A stretch of DNA of 64,000 bases from Budorcas taxicolor. Lineage: Eukaryota; Chordata; Mammalia; Artiodactyla; Bovidae. Each line of letters begins with the position of its first letter. Within the stretch, counting starts at the first letter, position 1. Shown here piece by piece: positions 1-10,150 of this stretch. Location: positions 62,462,567 to 62,526,566 of the forward strand of contig NC_068912.1 in NCBI RefSeq assembly GCF_023091745.1, given 5' to 3'. The notes under the pieces were generated by a model that was not told the origin of the DNA, did not search any database, and saw nothing but the letters and a program-made list of their open reading frames with translations. The position numbers were made by a program, and so were the translations under genes.

Positions 1-1300
1 ATGTTTTAAAGCAAACAAGATAAGCTTTTACTAAAAATTATTGAAAGTAATTGATGGTCTCAGATATATTCAAAAAGTATTCTTCCTTAAAGTTATACTT
101 ATCAAAGGAGACTATTTATTTAGAATTGAGTTTATCTATTGAACCTGAGATTGGGATCTCTTTTTTTTTTTTTTTCACTATTGAAAATGTGTGTTTCTTA
201 TTTTTAGTATATCATTATTCTTATTTTATTTTGTATTGTTATTTATGGATTATGATCATAGGTCAAAACATCTTTCCATGGAATATAACTCTATTTTATA
301 TAAGTATGCAAACTAGAAAATGTGATCATAATAAATTATTCCACAAAGTGAAAATCACTTTAATTAAACATGCTTATATTTTAAAATTCCTATAAATTAT
401 ATTATTTGCATAATATCCTTTGTATCAGTTAAAAATCACAAGTAATATATCCACTCTAAAAAGACTTTTGTGCTCATGTCATAACAGCTTTATAAAATTT
501 TTAACTAACTGTTCTTTTCTTAAAGTGCACAAACACCTGCCTAACATTTTATTTTATTAAAGAACTATCTAGGCAGCTTCACCATTAAGACTATTAGAAC
601 AGTTAGATCTATCAGTTGTTAGAATAGACACAATTTAAAAGAAAATTATTACAAATCATTTCCTGTACCTAGAAACAGATATTGGCAAATACGATTGAAT
701 CTCCTTCGTATTAGAAGTGTTCTTTTGTTTTTCACTACACAAGGTGCTTCTAAATGATGAAAAGAAAATTGAGTTTCCATTAATTTCAGCATTTCTTTTT
801 TTAAAAAATTTTATCTTTCCTTCCTTTTCACTTTTCCTTCCAAATTGTAAAATAAAAGATATATTTAATTCATAAAATTGAATAATTAATTTGGCCAATT
901 AATTTAGTTTGTGTCCATGTTAAAAAGTACAAAATAGTTTTACTGTTATTTTTGACTCTTAAATAACATGCATACATTAAGAAGTGGGATTTCTTTTCTG
1001 GATGCTTAATAAGCATAGCATGAGGCTATTCCTAGGTGAAATTATTTATATTCACTTCTCATTTAAAATTCTACGGGTTGGTACAGTCAAGTATTTGGTA
1101 AATACCATTTTAAATCACTTTGCTTTGCAAAAGTGTTTGGAACGTCACCACTGAAGAGCTTGACATATCCTTTCCAAAAAAGCCACAGATGTAACTTTTG
1201 AAAAATAAGACTATATTGGAGATTAACCTTTTCTTCTCCCTCACCTTGAAAAAGATCAGCTGTAAAAGATCTGCAAATGGCCTCATAAGGTTTAAATTCC
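1..1300. other. AT-rich DNA, nothing recognised
   Basis: No repeat family, exon or RNA gene was recognised. The stretch is strongly AT-rich and holds a 15-bp T run at 161-175. Short open frames here look like chance: low-complexity composition, no domain and no codon signal. Confidence 0.6.
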
Positions 1301-1309
1301 GTTAACTTT

Positions 1310-2259
1310 CAGTTCAGTTCAATTCAGTCGCTCAGTCGTGTCTGACTCTTTGCGACCCCATGAACCGCAGCACTCATGTCCATCACCAACTCCCGGAGTC
1401 CACCCAAACTCATGTCCACTCAGTCAGTGATACCATCCAACCATCTCATCCTCTGTTGTCCCCTTCTCCTCCTGCCCCCAATCCCTCCAAGCATCCGGGT
1501 CTTTTCAAATGAGTTAGCTCTTCACATGAGGTGGCCAAATACTGGAGTTTCAGCTTTAGCATCATTCCTTCCAAAGAAATCCCAGGGCTGATCTCCTTCA
1601 GAATGTACTGGTTGGATCTCCTTGCAGTCCAAGGGACTCTCAAGAGTCTTCTCCAACACCACAGTTCAAAAGCATCAATTCTTCGGCACTCAGCTTTCTT
1701 CACAGTCCAACTCTCACATCCATACGTGACCACTGGAAAAACCATAGCTTTGACTAGACAGACCTTAGTCGGCTAAGTAATGTCTCTGCTTTTGAATATG
1801 CTATCTAGGTTGGTCATAACTTTTCTTCCAAGGAGTAAGCGTCTTTTAATTTCATGGCTGCAATCACCATCTGCAGTGATTTTGGGGCCCAGAAAAATAA
1901 AGTCAGCCACTGTTTCCACTGTTTCCCCATCTATTTGCCATGAAGTGATGGGACCGGATGCCATGACCTTAGTTTTCTGAATGTTGAGCTTTAAGCCAAC
2001 TTTTCCACTCTCCTCTTTCACTTTCATTAAGAGGCTTTTTAGTTCTTCCTCACTTTCTGCCATAAGGGTGGTGTCATCTACATATCTGAGGTTATTGATA
2101 TTACTCCCGACAATCTTGATTCCAGCTTGTGCTTCTTCCAGCCCAGCGTTTCTCATGATGTACTTTGCATATAAGTTAAATAAGCAGGGTGACAATATAC
2201 AGCCTTGACGTACTCCTTTTCCTATATGGAACCAGTCTGTTCCATGTCCAGTTTTAACT
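1310..2259 (-). mobile_element. BovB LINE, 5'-truncated (950 bp)
   Basis: The plus strand opens with the complement of the BovB 3' terminus (repeated CAGTT-type units, then the GTGTCTGACTC block). The element therefore lies on the minus strand with its 3' end at 1310. A perfect 9-bp TSD, GTTAACTTT, flanks it at 1301-1309 and 2260-2268. Read on the minus strand it keeps the C-terminal part of ORF2. The reverse transcriptase motif C reads YVDD rather than the usual YADD, followed by the conserved MAESEEELKSLL stretch. In-frame breaks make it inactive. Orientation, truncation and TSD are seen directly; the family name is from memory of BovB. Confidence 0.95.
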
Positions 2260-2303
2260 GTTAACTTTGGTTAATGCTAATTTTAAGATGGTCTTTAAAA
2301 AAA

Positions 2304-2327
2304 GTTTTTGTTTTTGTTTTTGTTTTT
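2304..2327 (+). repeat. (GTTTTT)n simple repeat
   Basis: Four near-perfect tandem GTTTTT units just downstream of the BovB insertion. Confidence 0.8.
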
Positions 2328-2344
2328 CACAAAAGCAAAGTAAC

Positions 2345-2575
2345 GTAAAAGTTTAGAATTTGGACCAGGCCTCCTGGGTTCACATCCCAGCTCCACCGCT
2401 TTCAAGCTGTGTATCCTTGCATAAGTTATAGAAGCTCATCTTTAACCATTATTTTCTTTTCTTATTTATAAAATGGGAATAATAATTACATGTACTTTGT
2501 AGTGTTGTTGTGTTATATGAATTAATACAGGCAGTACCTGGCACATAGTAAGTCCTTAAATATTTGCTATTATTT
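2345..2575 (+). mobile_element. MIR SINE
   Basis: Reads through the MIR core in order: a CTGGGTTCACATCCCAGCTC-type B-box segment, the CAAGCTGTGTATCCTTGC core, the AAAATGGGAATAATAAT block, then GTACCTGGCACATAGTAAG and a terminal TATTATT. Divergence is high, as expected for this ancient tRNA-derived SINE. Confidence 0.85.
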
Positions 2576-3070
2576 TGGTATAATCAATACTATAAGACAT
2601 TTGACAATTATTCAAAATGCTGCTACATCAATGCCTGAAATTGTATGAACTGATGAGGAACAATTTTGAACATTCTTACATCTTTTTCCACTTGGGTTAT
2701 ATTAAAGCAAAGAATTTCAGAAGTATATTTTGAAATATACAGCTTTATATTGACTACATAGAAATCTATTATGATATGTATGTCAGTGTTCTTGTTGGTA
2801 CTTTGGTTTATTTTGTTAGCAATTTGAAGAGTCCACTTGCTCTTTTGTTATGTTCATAGCTTACGATTTTCATTCTTTTTTTTTGTTATTAGTGTAAATG
2901 GTTTGTTTTTCCTTAAATCCATAAGAAGATAATCTGGTTAAACTTATACTTTTAAGAGTTAAATACAATTAAAGATAGTTGTCTTATAAACATCCTAATT
3001 CATTTTTGTTGACTTATAACCCTTCATAGTCCAAAAATAATTTACAAAGATTTATAGGCAAATAATAACT
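2576..3070. other. AT-rich DNA, nothing recognised
   Basis: I see no family-level similarity and no credible open frame between the MIR and the L1 3' end. Confidence 0.5.
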
Positions 3071-3820
3071 ATAACTAAGGCCATGATATGGAAGCAACCT
3101 AAGGGTCCATCAACAGCTGAATTGATGAAGATATGGGACATATATACAATAGAATACTCTTCAGGCATTAAAAAAAGAATAAAATTTTGCCATTTGTAAC
3201 AGTATGGATGGACTTAGAGTTTATTATGCTAAAGTGAAACCAGTCAGACAAAGACAAATACTGTATGATTCCACTTATACGTGGAATCTAAAAAATAAAA
3301 CAAGTTACTTACTTATATTAACTCAATATAACAAAAAAGAAAAAGACTCACACAGAAAGAACAAACTAGTAGTTACCAATGAGGAGAGGGAAAAAGGGAG
3401 AGACAAGATAGGGGTAAGGGATTAAGAGATACAAACTACTATGTATAAATAAGCCATGAGGATACATTGTACAACACAGAATATAAAAAAAAAATTTTAG
3501 AACTACACATGGAATATAACCTTTAAAAATTGTGAATCAGTATGTTATACACATGAAGCATATATAATATTTACATTAACTATACCTCCATTAGGGCTTC
3601 CCTTGTGGCTCAGCTGGTAAAGAACCACCTGAAATGTGGGAGACCTGGGTCTGATCCCTGTGTTGGTAAGATCCCCTGGAGAAAGGAAAGGTTACTCACT
3701 CCAGTATTCTGGCCGGGAGAATTTCATGGACTGTATAGCCCATGGGATCTCAAAGAGTCAGACACAACTGAGTTACTTTCACTTTCACTTTCATACCTCC
3801 ATTAAAATAAAAAGTAACTA
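3071..3820 (+). mobile_element. L1 3' end, split by a SINE
   Basis: Shows the conserved mammalian L1 3' order: a GGAAGCAACCTAAG...CCATCAACAG segment, a GCCATTTGTAACA...ATGGATGGAC segment, GTATGATTCCACTTATA and a terminal A-rich tail. A Bov-tA at 3594-3792 interrupts it, and L1 sequence resumes at about 3793 with a TSD copy followed by AAAATAAAAAG. No ORF2 coding sequence remains. The subfamily cannot be named without a search. Confidence 0.85.
3594..3792 (+). mobile_element. Bov-tA SINE inside L1 3' end
   Basis: tRNA-derived head (GGGCTTCCCTTGTGGCTCAG, then a B box GGTCTGATCCC) fused to a BovB-type tail ending in three CTTTCA units. A perfect 12-bp TSD, ATACCTCCATTA, lies at 3582-3593 and 3793-3804. 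This shows it inserted after the L1. The open frames over it are non-genic. Confidence 0.95.
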
Positions 3821-3919
3821 AGAATGGTAAGGCAAAGAGAAAATAAGGATTGGAAAGTAAAAGAGCAGGAAAAGTCAATACAGGAAACATATGCCTTTAT
3901 GTATGATAATCTTAGATTT

Positions 3920-4131
3920 GGGCTTCCCAGATGGTGTAGCAGTGAAGAATCCACTTGCCAATGCAAGAGATGCAGAGACATGGGTTCGATCCCTGGGTTG
4001 GCAAGATCCCCTTGAGTAGGAAATGGCAACCTACTCCTGTATTTTTGCCTGAAAAATTCCATAGACAGAGAAGCCTGGTGGGCTACAATCCATGAGGTTG
4101 CAGAGTTGGACATGACTGAGCACCTCCACTG
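3920..4131 (+). mobile_element. Bov-tA SINE
   Basis: Starts GGGCTTCCC, has the B box GGGTTCGATCCC and ends in the BovB-related GGACATGACTGAG tail. Flanked by CTTAGATTT (3911-3919) and CTTAAATTT (4132-4140), a 9-bp TSD with one mismatch. Confidence 0.9.
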
Positions 4132-4140
4132 CTTAAATTT

Positions 4141-5544
4141 GTGTTTAGTCTTTTTAGCAGCCCCATAAAGAGAAGAGCTGCTATGAGATTCCCAATGCTA
4201 AGCAAATGCTTGACCTGATGAAGAGACTAGAGAGAAGCCTGACTAAATGGGGAAGTTGGTCAATTACTTGTCCTTCCATCTCTTCTCTATTTCTGGTCCA
4301 TGCCCCCTCCACCCTGTCTTCTCCACTGTTGAGTTGATACAGTTCATCTGCTCCATAGATGTCTTCTTTCTTTCCTCTTTTGTTCTAACAACAATAAGAC
4401 ATCTCCACCTCCCTACCTCTACCCTGCAAAGGTTAGTTTTACTTTTTCCTGAGCCAAGTTACCTAGTGTATTGTATACACACTTCCAAAGGCTCATTCTG
4501 GCAGAAGAAAGGCACCAAAATCTTGGAAGGACTTGAGGGAGTGGAGAAAAAGGTTCAAGTGGCTTTGGGAAGGTGTTTCCCATTTCTACTGCCAACCCTG
4601 GGAAACATTGCCTTAAAGCAACTGACAGAATATAACTAAATTAAATGAGTTAACTCTTCCTAGCAGGGAAAGTGATAAACTCAGAAGAGCAATAATGGCC
4701 CCACTGGGTATAACTAAGATATACTATAGTATTATTTAACATGTGGGTTCTGATTCAGGGAATAGTTTACAATTAATTTTTAAATATGCCTATTTTACTG
4801 TAAACCACAGAGTGAATTTCAGTGTTAGAAATTATCCCCTTATTTATATATTGTACTACTAAGACAATAAGCTAGACTTCTTGGGTTATTTGGGGATATG
4901 CCTTCTTGGATTTACCATTTTGTTTAATTTTTACTGGGTTTTGTTCAAGAGAAAAGGGGAGCAGCATAGGAGATGAACATTAATCAAGAACCATCTTTGT
5001 GTCAGATATCATGAAGACATTGTAATATTGCTTCATTCTCTCATTCAGCTGGCAAGCCTCGGCAAGGCTTGCTGGTAGTTTATGGCCAGCATCTGTTCTG
5101 ATCTATAGGTTCCCAAGCCCTGCCATTTACACATTACTAAATATTATATTTTTACCCCTACTTTATTTAATTTTCCAAGTGAACTTCCAGGGAGATGTGA
5201 ACACTGAAGCTGGAGGCGGATATACTATTCAAGGACTTTGCCAGTTCCTCCCCATTTTGCCTACAGGAGGTTTTCTTGCTTGTGCTAGTTTGGTTCTAGA
5301 ACTGGGAGAGCCTGATGTTTAAAAGCATTTTCGCACATAGAAGTACCCAGGCAATAAGTATAAATTCTTCTAGAGTGGCCAGTTTGAGTTTTAGAAAACT
5401 GTGGTTTTCAACCTGGCAACAGTGTCCTTGGCAGTGGTGTGGTTCACAGAGAAACCAAAGAAGAGAGAAGCCAAGCCATGGTACGCAGTGCCTGCATGCA
5501 CCTGCTCCTGATAAAAGCGGCCACCTGGAACCAGGTAGAACCAC
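4141..5544. other. unique-looking DNA, nothing recognised
   Basis: No repeat or exon recognised. A 130-codon frame at 4247-4639 has no domain, no Kozak-like context and a composition typical of chance. About 1.4 kb with no supported feature. Confidence 0.5.
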
Positions 5545-5670
5545 TTTTGTTTGTTTTGGTTTTGGCTGCACCGTACAGCTCATGCGATCTTAGTTCTCCC
5601 ACTAAGGACTGAACCTGGACCCAGGCAGTGAGTGCACGGAATCAGAATCACTGGGAGGCAGGGGAATTCC
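5545..5670 (-). mobile_element. CHR-type tRNA SINE
   Basis: Complement of a CHR-1-like SINE. The plus strand reads TTTTGGCTGCACCGT, then a GATCTTAGTTC segment, a degenerate B box and the terminal GGGAATTCC that marks the element start. No clear TSD. CHR SINEs are known from cetartiodactyls. Confidence 0.8.
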
Positions 5671-6814
5671 TTAGTTTGGTATTCTTGGCTGAATACATTG
5701 GGAAATAGCTGTTATGCATATGATATCTTCCTGCCCATCTATAACCAGCCTGAAATGCTGTAAGTCCTATGGTAAATGAGGAAATTGTGACGAAGAAAGG
5801 TTAACTTGCCTAAGATGTCTAATGGTAAAAAGAAGCATTAGGAGATGTGATTTTTAAGACTCTAAAGCCTTGCTTCAGTTTTCTTTTAGCTGAAAAACCT
5901 TTTCCTTGAAAACAATCTTACATCGCAGCCCAATATATTAATAAGAAACAAATATTTCTGTTCTGATTAAAGCAAGATAAAGGCCAACAGTTCACTCTCA
6001 GTTATGCCCTCATTACTAATTTTAGCAGCTCCTGAGGTACCTCTACAAAACTCAGTGTTGTGCTGTTTAAAGTTGGAAAAACACTGACTTACAAAATGCT
6101 GCTACCCTCAGACCCAGTCTGCGTTGTTCACCTTGGTAAATAATTCATTTAACAAACATACTGTGTAGCTCCTGAGCGCAAAACCGTAGGAATACAAGGA
6201 CAAATAAATTGTGTGTGCCATCGAGAAGCTCAAAATCTGAGGAATAAGGGGAAAAAACAAACAGAAAAAAAATAAATAAAAATTACCAGTGATATTGAGG
6301 CTTTTTTATCAATTTTCATAACAATAAAAGATAGGAATGTGTAGCCTTTACCAGGTGAGAAAACTCAAAGAAGTTAAAAGGATGCATTGTCATGTATCCC
6401 TTGGATAAGGAAATAAAGATAACCATCTTGGTCTCAGGGATGCCAAAACTCAGGCTCTTTCTTCTGTGGGATGCAGCCTACAATTTGGTGTGAATCTTTA
6501 ACAAAATAAGCACATTTCACCACAGATTTAAATTTAAAAGTACAAATCACTTAAGAAGGAAAAAAAAGCCCCAGAGAAACCTACAGATTAAATCATTAAA
6601 ATCACTATCATCATAATACCACCTTATACAGCCACTATTATTACACACCTATTTTCTCCTTCCCTTCTCACAACAAGGTGTGAGGTAGAAAGGGTGGCAG
6701 ATATTATTTGGATTTCACAGAAGGAGAATAAGCCTCTGGGCTATAAATGGAAGCTAACATAGTAAGGGTGAAATTTACTGACTTGAGGAAGAAATCACCT
6801 TTTCTCACAGTAAC
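5671..6814. other. AT-rich DNA with faint ancient repeat traces
   Basis: Nothing firm. About 5770-5850 has a faint MIR-like GAGGAAATTGTG...TTAACTTGCC pattern. About 6140-6250 has a faint ancient-repeat look (AACAAACATACTG...AGAAGCTC). Neither is supported well enough to name. Confidence 0.35.
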
Positions 6815-6943
6815 TATCCCTAACAAACTGTGAGACTGTGGAAAAGTCAACTAACATTTTATGCTACAATTGGTTCATCATAAAAGCAGAGGGTCTAGAT
6901 CTTTCATCTTTAAGTGAACGGCCCTTGATTCTGACATGTGATG
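6815..6943 (+). mobile_element. possible MIR/MIR3 remnant
   Basis: Contains a CTGTGAGACTGTGG...GTCAACTAACATTTT...GGTTCATCATAAAA order resembling the MIR core, then AGAGGGTCTAGAT as in MIR3-type tails. The retroviral 5' LTR begins a few bases later, so it may have landed in the repeat. Confidence 0.4.
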
Positions 6944-6947
6944 ACTC

Positions 6948-7042
6948 TGTTAGGGGAAGCACACTGACTGAAACAATTCATTTCCGAGTGTTAGACAAGA
7001 GCCCAGTTACCGGCCCCGGAAGGGGTCTCCCTTCCTGCAACA
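6948..7042 (+). mobile_element. 5' LTR, internally deleted (95 bp)
   Basis: Matches the two ends of the 3' LTR exactly in order: the first 27 bp of U3, then directly the terminal 68 bp. The missing piece equals 13537-13907 of the 3' LTR (371 bp; 466 minus 371 is 95). The join has AC microhomology. About 8 of 95 sites differ from the 3' LTR. The lost block includes the promoter region and poly(A) signal. Confidence 0.9.
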
Positions 7043-7044
7043 AA

Positions 7045-7064
7045 TGGCGACTCTGGTGGGACTC
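7045..7064 (+). promoter_or_regulatory. primer binding site, tRNA-Arg(TCT) type
   Basis: Two bases after the LTR terminus comes TGGCGACTCTGGTGGGACTC. From memory this is complementary to the 3' end, including CCA, of mammalian tRNA-Arg(TCT). The position and the TGG start are diagnostic of a retroviral minus-strand primer site; the tRNA identity is established knowledge applied here. Confidence 0.8.
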
Positions 7065-7202
7065 TTCTTCGCTGCAACTGACATCCTGACCACTCGGGGT
7101 ACTCAGTGGAGTACCTGCCAATGGATCAGACCCAGTGGCTACAACTGGGACCTTTTTGTGCCTGGTCTCTCCTGATGTGGACAACTGGACAGAGTGCCCC
7201 GA

Positions 7203-7210
7203 CCGGTAAG
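7203..7210 (+). promoter_or_regulatory. candidate retroviral splice donor
   Basis: CCG|GTAAG with the intron GT at 7206-7207, about 160 bp after the LTR. This is the usual place for a major 5' splice site in a gammaretroviral leader. Function is inferred from position and consensus only. Confidence 0.45.
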
Positions 7211-7751
7211 AACAAGAGACTTTATTGACTTCTCTCCCCTTCCCTCTCTCTTCCCTCTCCTTAACCATTCCTATCCTTCCCCTTTTTTTCTAGTCCCCCG
7301 GTCCTGGATGCAGGAATTTGGTCGAAGGGCCTCAGCCTGAGCTGAGGATTGGAGACATCACCTCCTCTTGGCAGAGAACTCAAATTCTGATTCTGTTCTG
7401 GTCTGATTTCTGGTAGGGCTGAGTTCCAGTCCTCCCTACTCCGGAGGCCCAGGGTAAAGTCCCATAACACCTGGGTATCTGCAGGTGGCAGGAGATGTCT
7501 GTAAGGCCACCCTTTCACCCCCTCTCCCGCCTCCTCCTCCTTCTTTCAACCTGGCTTCCTTTCCTCCCTTTGAAATTTTTTTTAGACCTGAGATATTTTC
7601 ATTTACACTGTTAGTACTTGGATCTGAAGTTCTGTGTCTTTATAGGAGGTTTTCTGAGAGACTGTATTCTTGTATTTAAGGGAGTGTCTGATGAGGACTG
7701 CCAGGTCTATATGTGTGTTTTAACTCTGTGTTCTGTGTTGTGATTTTTGAT

Positions 7752-7803
7752 GGCCATTTTGTTTTGTCTGGCCACCATTTGGTTTAGACTTGCCGCCATT
7801 TTG
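7752..7803 (+). promoter_or_regulatory. cluster of YY1-like CCAT motifs in ERV leader
   Basis: Within 52 bp lie GGCCATTTTG (7752-7761), GGCCACCATTTGG (from about 7770) and GCCGCCATTTTG (7792-7803). The last is a very good match to the YY1 consensus. Binding is inferred, not shown. Confidence 0.4.
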
Positions 7804-9270
7804 TTAGAACTTGATTTTCTTTCCCTGTGCCTTGAGACCAGGGCTCTCAGGAACATTTATATAAACCATCTCTAACACCTGAGACTGAGGGAAAATGGGG
7901 AAAAGCCTTTAAATTTTTTATTTATTCCAACTGTTTTCTATAAACTAGTAGATTTTATATTGTAATATCTAATTCATGACTAAGCTTAGAAAATGAAGCT
8001 AGATCTTGCATTGTGTCTGTCTAAATATGTCTTGGTATGCCTTTGTTTCTGGGTAATATTTTTGAGATTAATTTGTAAATGAGCTTTATTTAATTGGCTT
8101 AAAAAAAAGGTAAGTGCTTACAAATCAAATAATTGTAAATTAAACAATGAATTCCAGGTTCATGTGAACTGGTAAATATTCAGTATTAAATACCTGATAT
8201 TAATGTTTGTTTGTTAGCCTCTCTAATATAGACATGTCTTAGACTAATTAATATTAAATAAAATATTTTCATTGTACCTAGGTTTAATATAAGTCAAATA
8301 TTATCATATCTGTTACAAGTTTATCAACAAGGAAATTACCTGGAGTGAAGAAACTTCTAAAAAAAAAAGTAAATGAGATATGAGCTTTTAGATAAGCTCT
8401 ATTACAAATAATTATGCTTTAGAAATATCTGTCTAAAATAGTCTCTCCAGATTGGCATAACTTGAATTTCTAAGAGTTGTGCTAAACTAAATATTGGAAG
8501 TCTATTGAATAATTAGGTCATTTCCAAATAAATAAGATTTTGAAACATTTTCCTTTTACAGAAAAACTAAAGAGATTTGGGACTATAAATGAATAATGTT
8601 TGGTGCCATCTTAAAATGTTTTAAGAAAGCAAGGGTTTTAGAAATTATCACTGGTACTCCAGTGCTCACCAATCTATAAAGTGCTAATATAAAAGTTAGC
8701 TCTTGGTTGCTAAAGAAAAGCAGGAAGTGTGCTTTCAGTAAAAAAAAAAAAAAAAAAAAGGTATAAAAAAATACCAAAAAGAGTTATGCATGATCAGGAT
8801 TTTCTAAAATTGGATTACAATTAGTTAGATAAATGGATTTTGTTAGGAATGACACAGCCATAAGAAAACTGGTTAGAGCCAACTAGGTCCAAGATGGTGG
8901 AGCTGACTTTCACTAGACCTTGAGCCTTGGTATTTACACCCATTGTGACACATCAACAAGCTGAATGATACACCCATCAACATTGACTAAATCTGGTCAA
9001 ATGTTCTAAACGCTTTTAATTGATCTTTTAAATAAAACTAACTAAATCGAATTCTTTTGAAGTTTTTTTGACCTCTAGCTAACTTTGGGGTGCTTCAGAG
9101 GGCCCCTGAAACAACCCAAAGAGAGGTATTAAACTGTGTTTGGTTGGTTAAATTACATTAAAAAATTATCATATGAGTAATAAATCTGCTCATTATAATG
9201 TATGGTAAAATTACTAATACAGATATCCTATAAATTATATGGAATTCTTAACATTCTGATATGTCCTGGT

Positions 9271-9347
9271 TCAGTTCAGTTCTGTCACTCAGTCGTGTCC
9301 GACTCTTTGCAACCTCATGAATTGCAGCACGCCAGGCCTCCCTGTTC
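9271..9347 (-). mobile_element. BovB, extreme 5' truncation (77 bp)
   Basis: Only the last 77 bp of BovB are present, beginning with the complement of its 3' terminus and running through GCAGCACGCCAGGCCTCC. A perfect 12-bp TSD, ATATGTCCTGGT, lies at 9259-9270 and 9348-9359. The TSD shows a genuine retrotransposition event and not an eroded longer copy. Confidence 0.92.
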
Positions 9348-9525
9348 ATATGTCCTGGTATTCTAATGGAAAACCTGATGACTTTGTAAAAGTTAACAGA
9401 AGGACTGAATGAACCAGCAAATATGCTTATCACTTTTATGGTTTCTATCTGAAAAATTACAGGTTTCAGTCTTATGTTTTCTGGGAGTAGGGTAAACCTT
9501 CCTCTCAAACTAATTATGACAATAC

Positions 9526-10150
9526 CGTGGAAACAGTGTCAGACTTTATTTTTGGGGGCTCCAAAATCACTGCAGATGGTGATTGCAGCCATGAAATTAA
9601 AAGATGCTTACCCCTTGGAAGGAAAGTTATGACCAACCTAGATAGCATATTCAAAAGCAGAGACATTACTTTGCCAACAAAGGTCCGTCTAGTCAAGGCT
9701 ATGGTTTTTCCAGTGGTCATGTATGGATGTGAGAGTTGGACTGTGAAGAAAGCTGAGCACCAAAGAATTGATGCTTTTGAACTGTGGTGTTGGAGAAGAC
9801 TCTTGAGAGTCCCTTGGACTGCAAGGAGATCCAACCAGTCTATTCTAAAGGAGATCAACCCTGGGATTTCTTTGGAAGGAATGATGCTAAAGCTGAAACT
9901 CCAGTACTTTGGCCACCTCATGCGAAGAGTTGACTCATTGGAAAAGACTCCGATGCTGGGAGGGATTGAGGGCAGGAGGAGAAGGGGATAATAGAGGATG
10001 AGATGGCTGAATGGCATCACCGACTCGATGGACATGAGTTTGAGTGAACTCCGGGAGTTGGTGATGGACAGGGAGGCCTGGTGTGCTGCAATTCATGGGT
10101 TCACAAAGAGTTGGACACGACTGAGCGACTTAACTGAACTGAACTGAACT
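9526..10150 (+). mobile_element. BovB LINE 3' fragment in ERV interior
   Basis: Plus-strand BovB from the GTGGAAACAGTGTCAGAC segment to the repeated GAACT 3' terminus. A 154-codon frame (9527-9991) encodes the conserved C-terminal ORF2 block (motifs CESWTVKKAE and ELWCWRRLLRVPWTARRSNQ). A stop falls soon after, where intact copies read on through RMRWLDGI. No clear TSD was read. Confidence 0.93.

Noticed and set aside
51..395. 114-codon open frame at window start
   Set aside because: AT-rich low-complexity reading with a Phe run from a T15 tract; no coding signal.
3594..3680. tRNA-like gene with A and B boxes
   Set aside because: It is the head of a Bov-tA SINE: no cloverleaf continues beyond the B box and a TSD bounds the element.
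4247..4639. 130-codon open frame
   Set aside because: No domain, no supporting start context, no splice or promoter structure, and composition like the surrounding non-coding DNA.
9514..10035. 173-codon minus-strand frame
   Set aside because: Antisense shadow of the plus-strand BovB ORF2. The same antisense frame recurs over every BovB copy (for example 17969-18595, 38583-39134 and 47707-48180).
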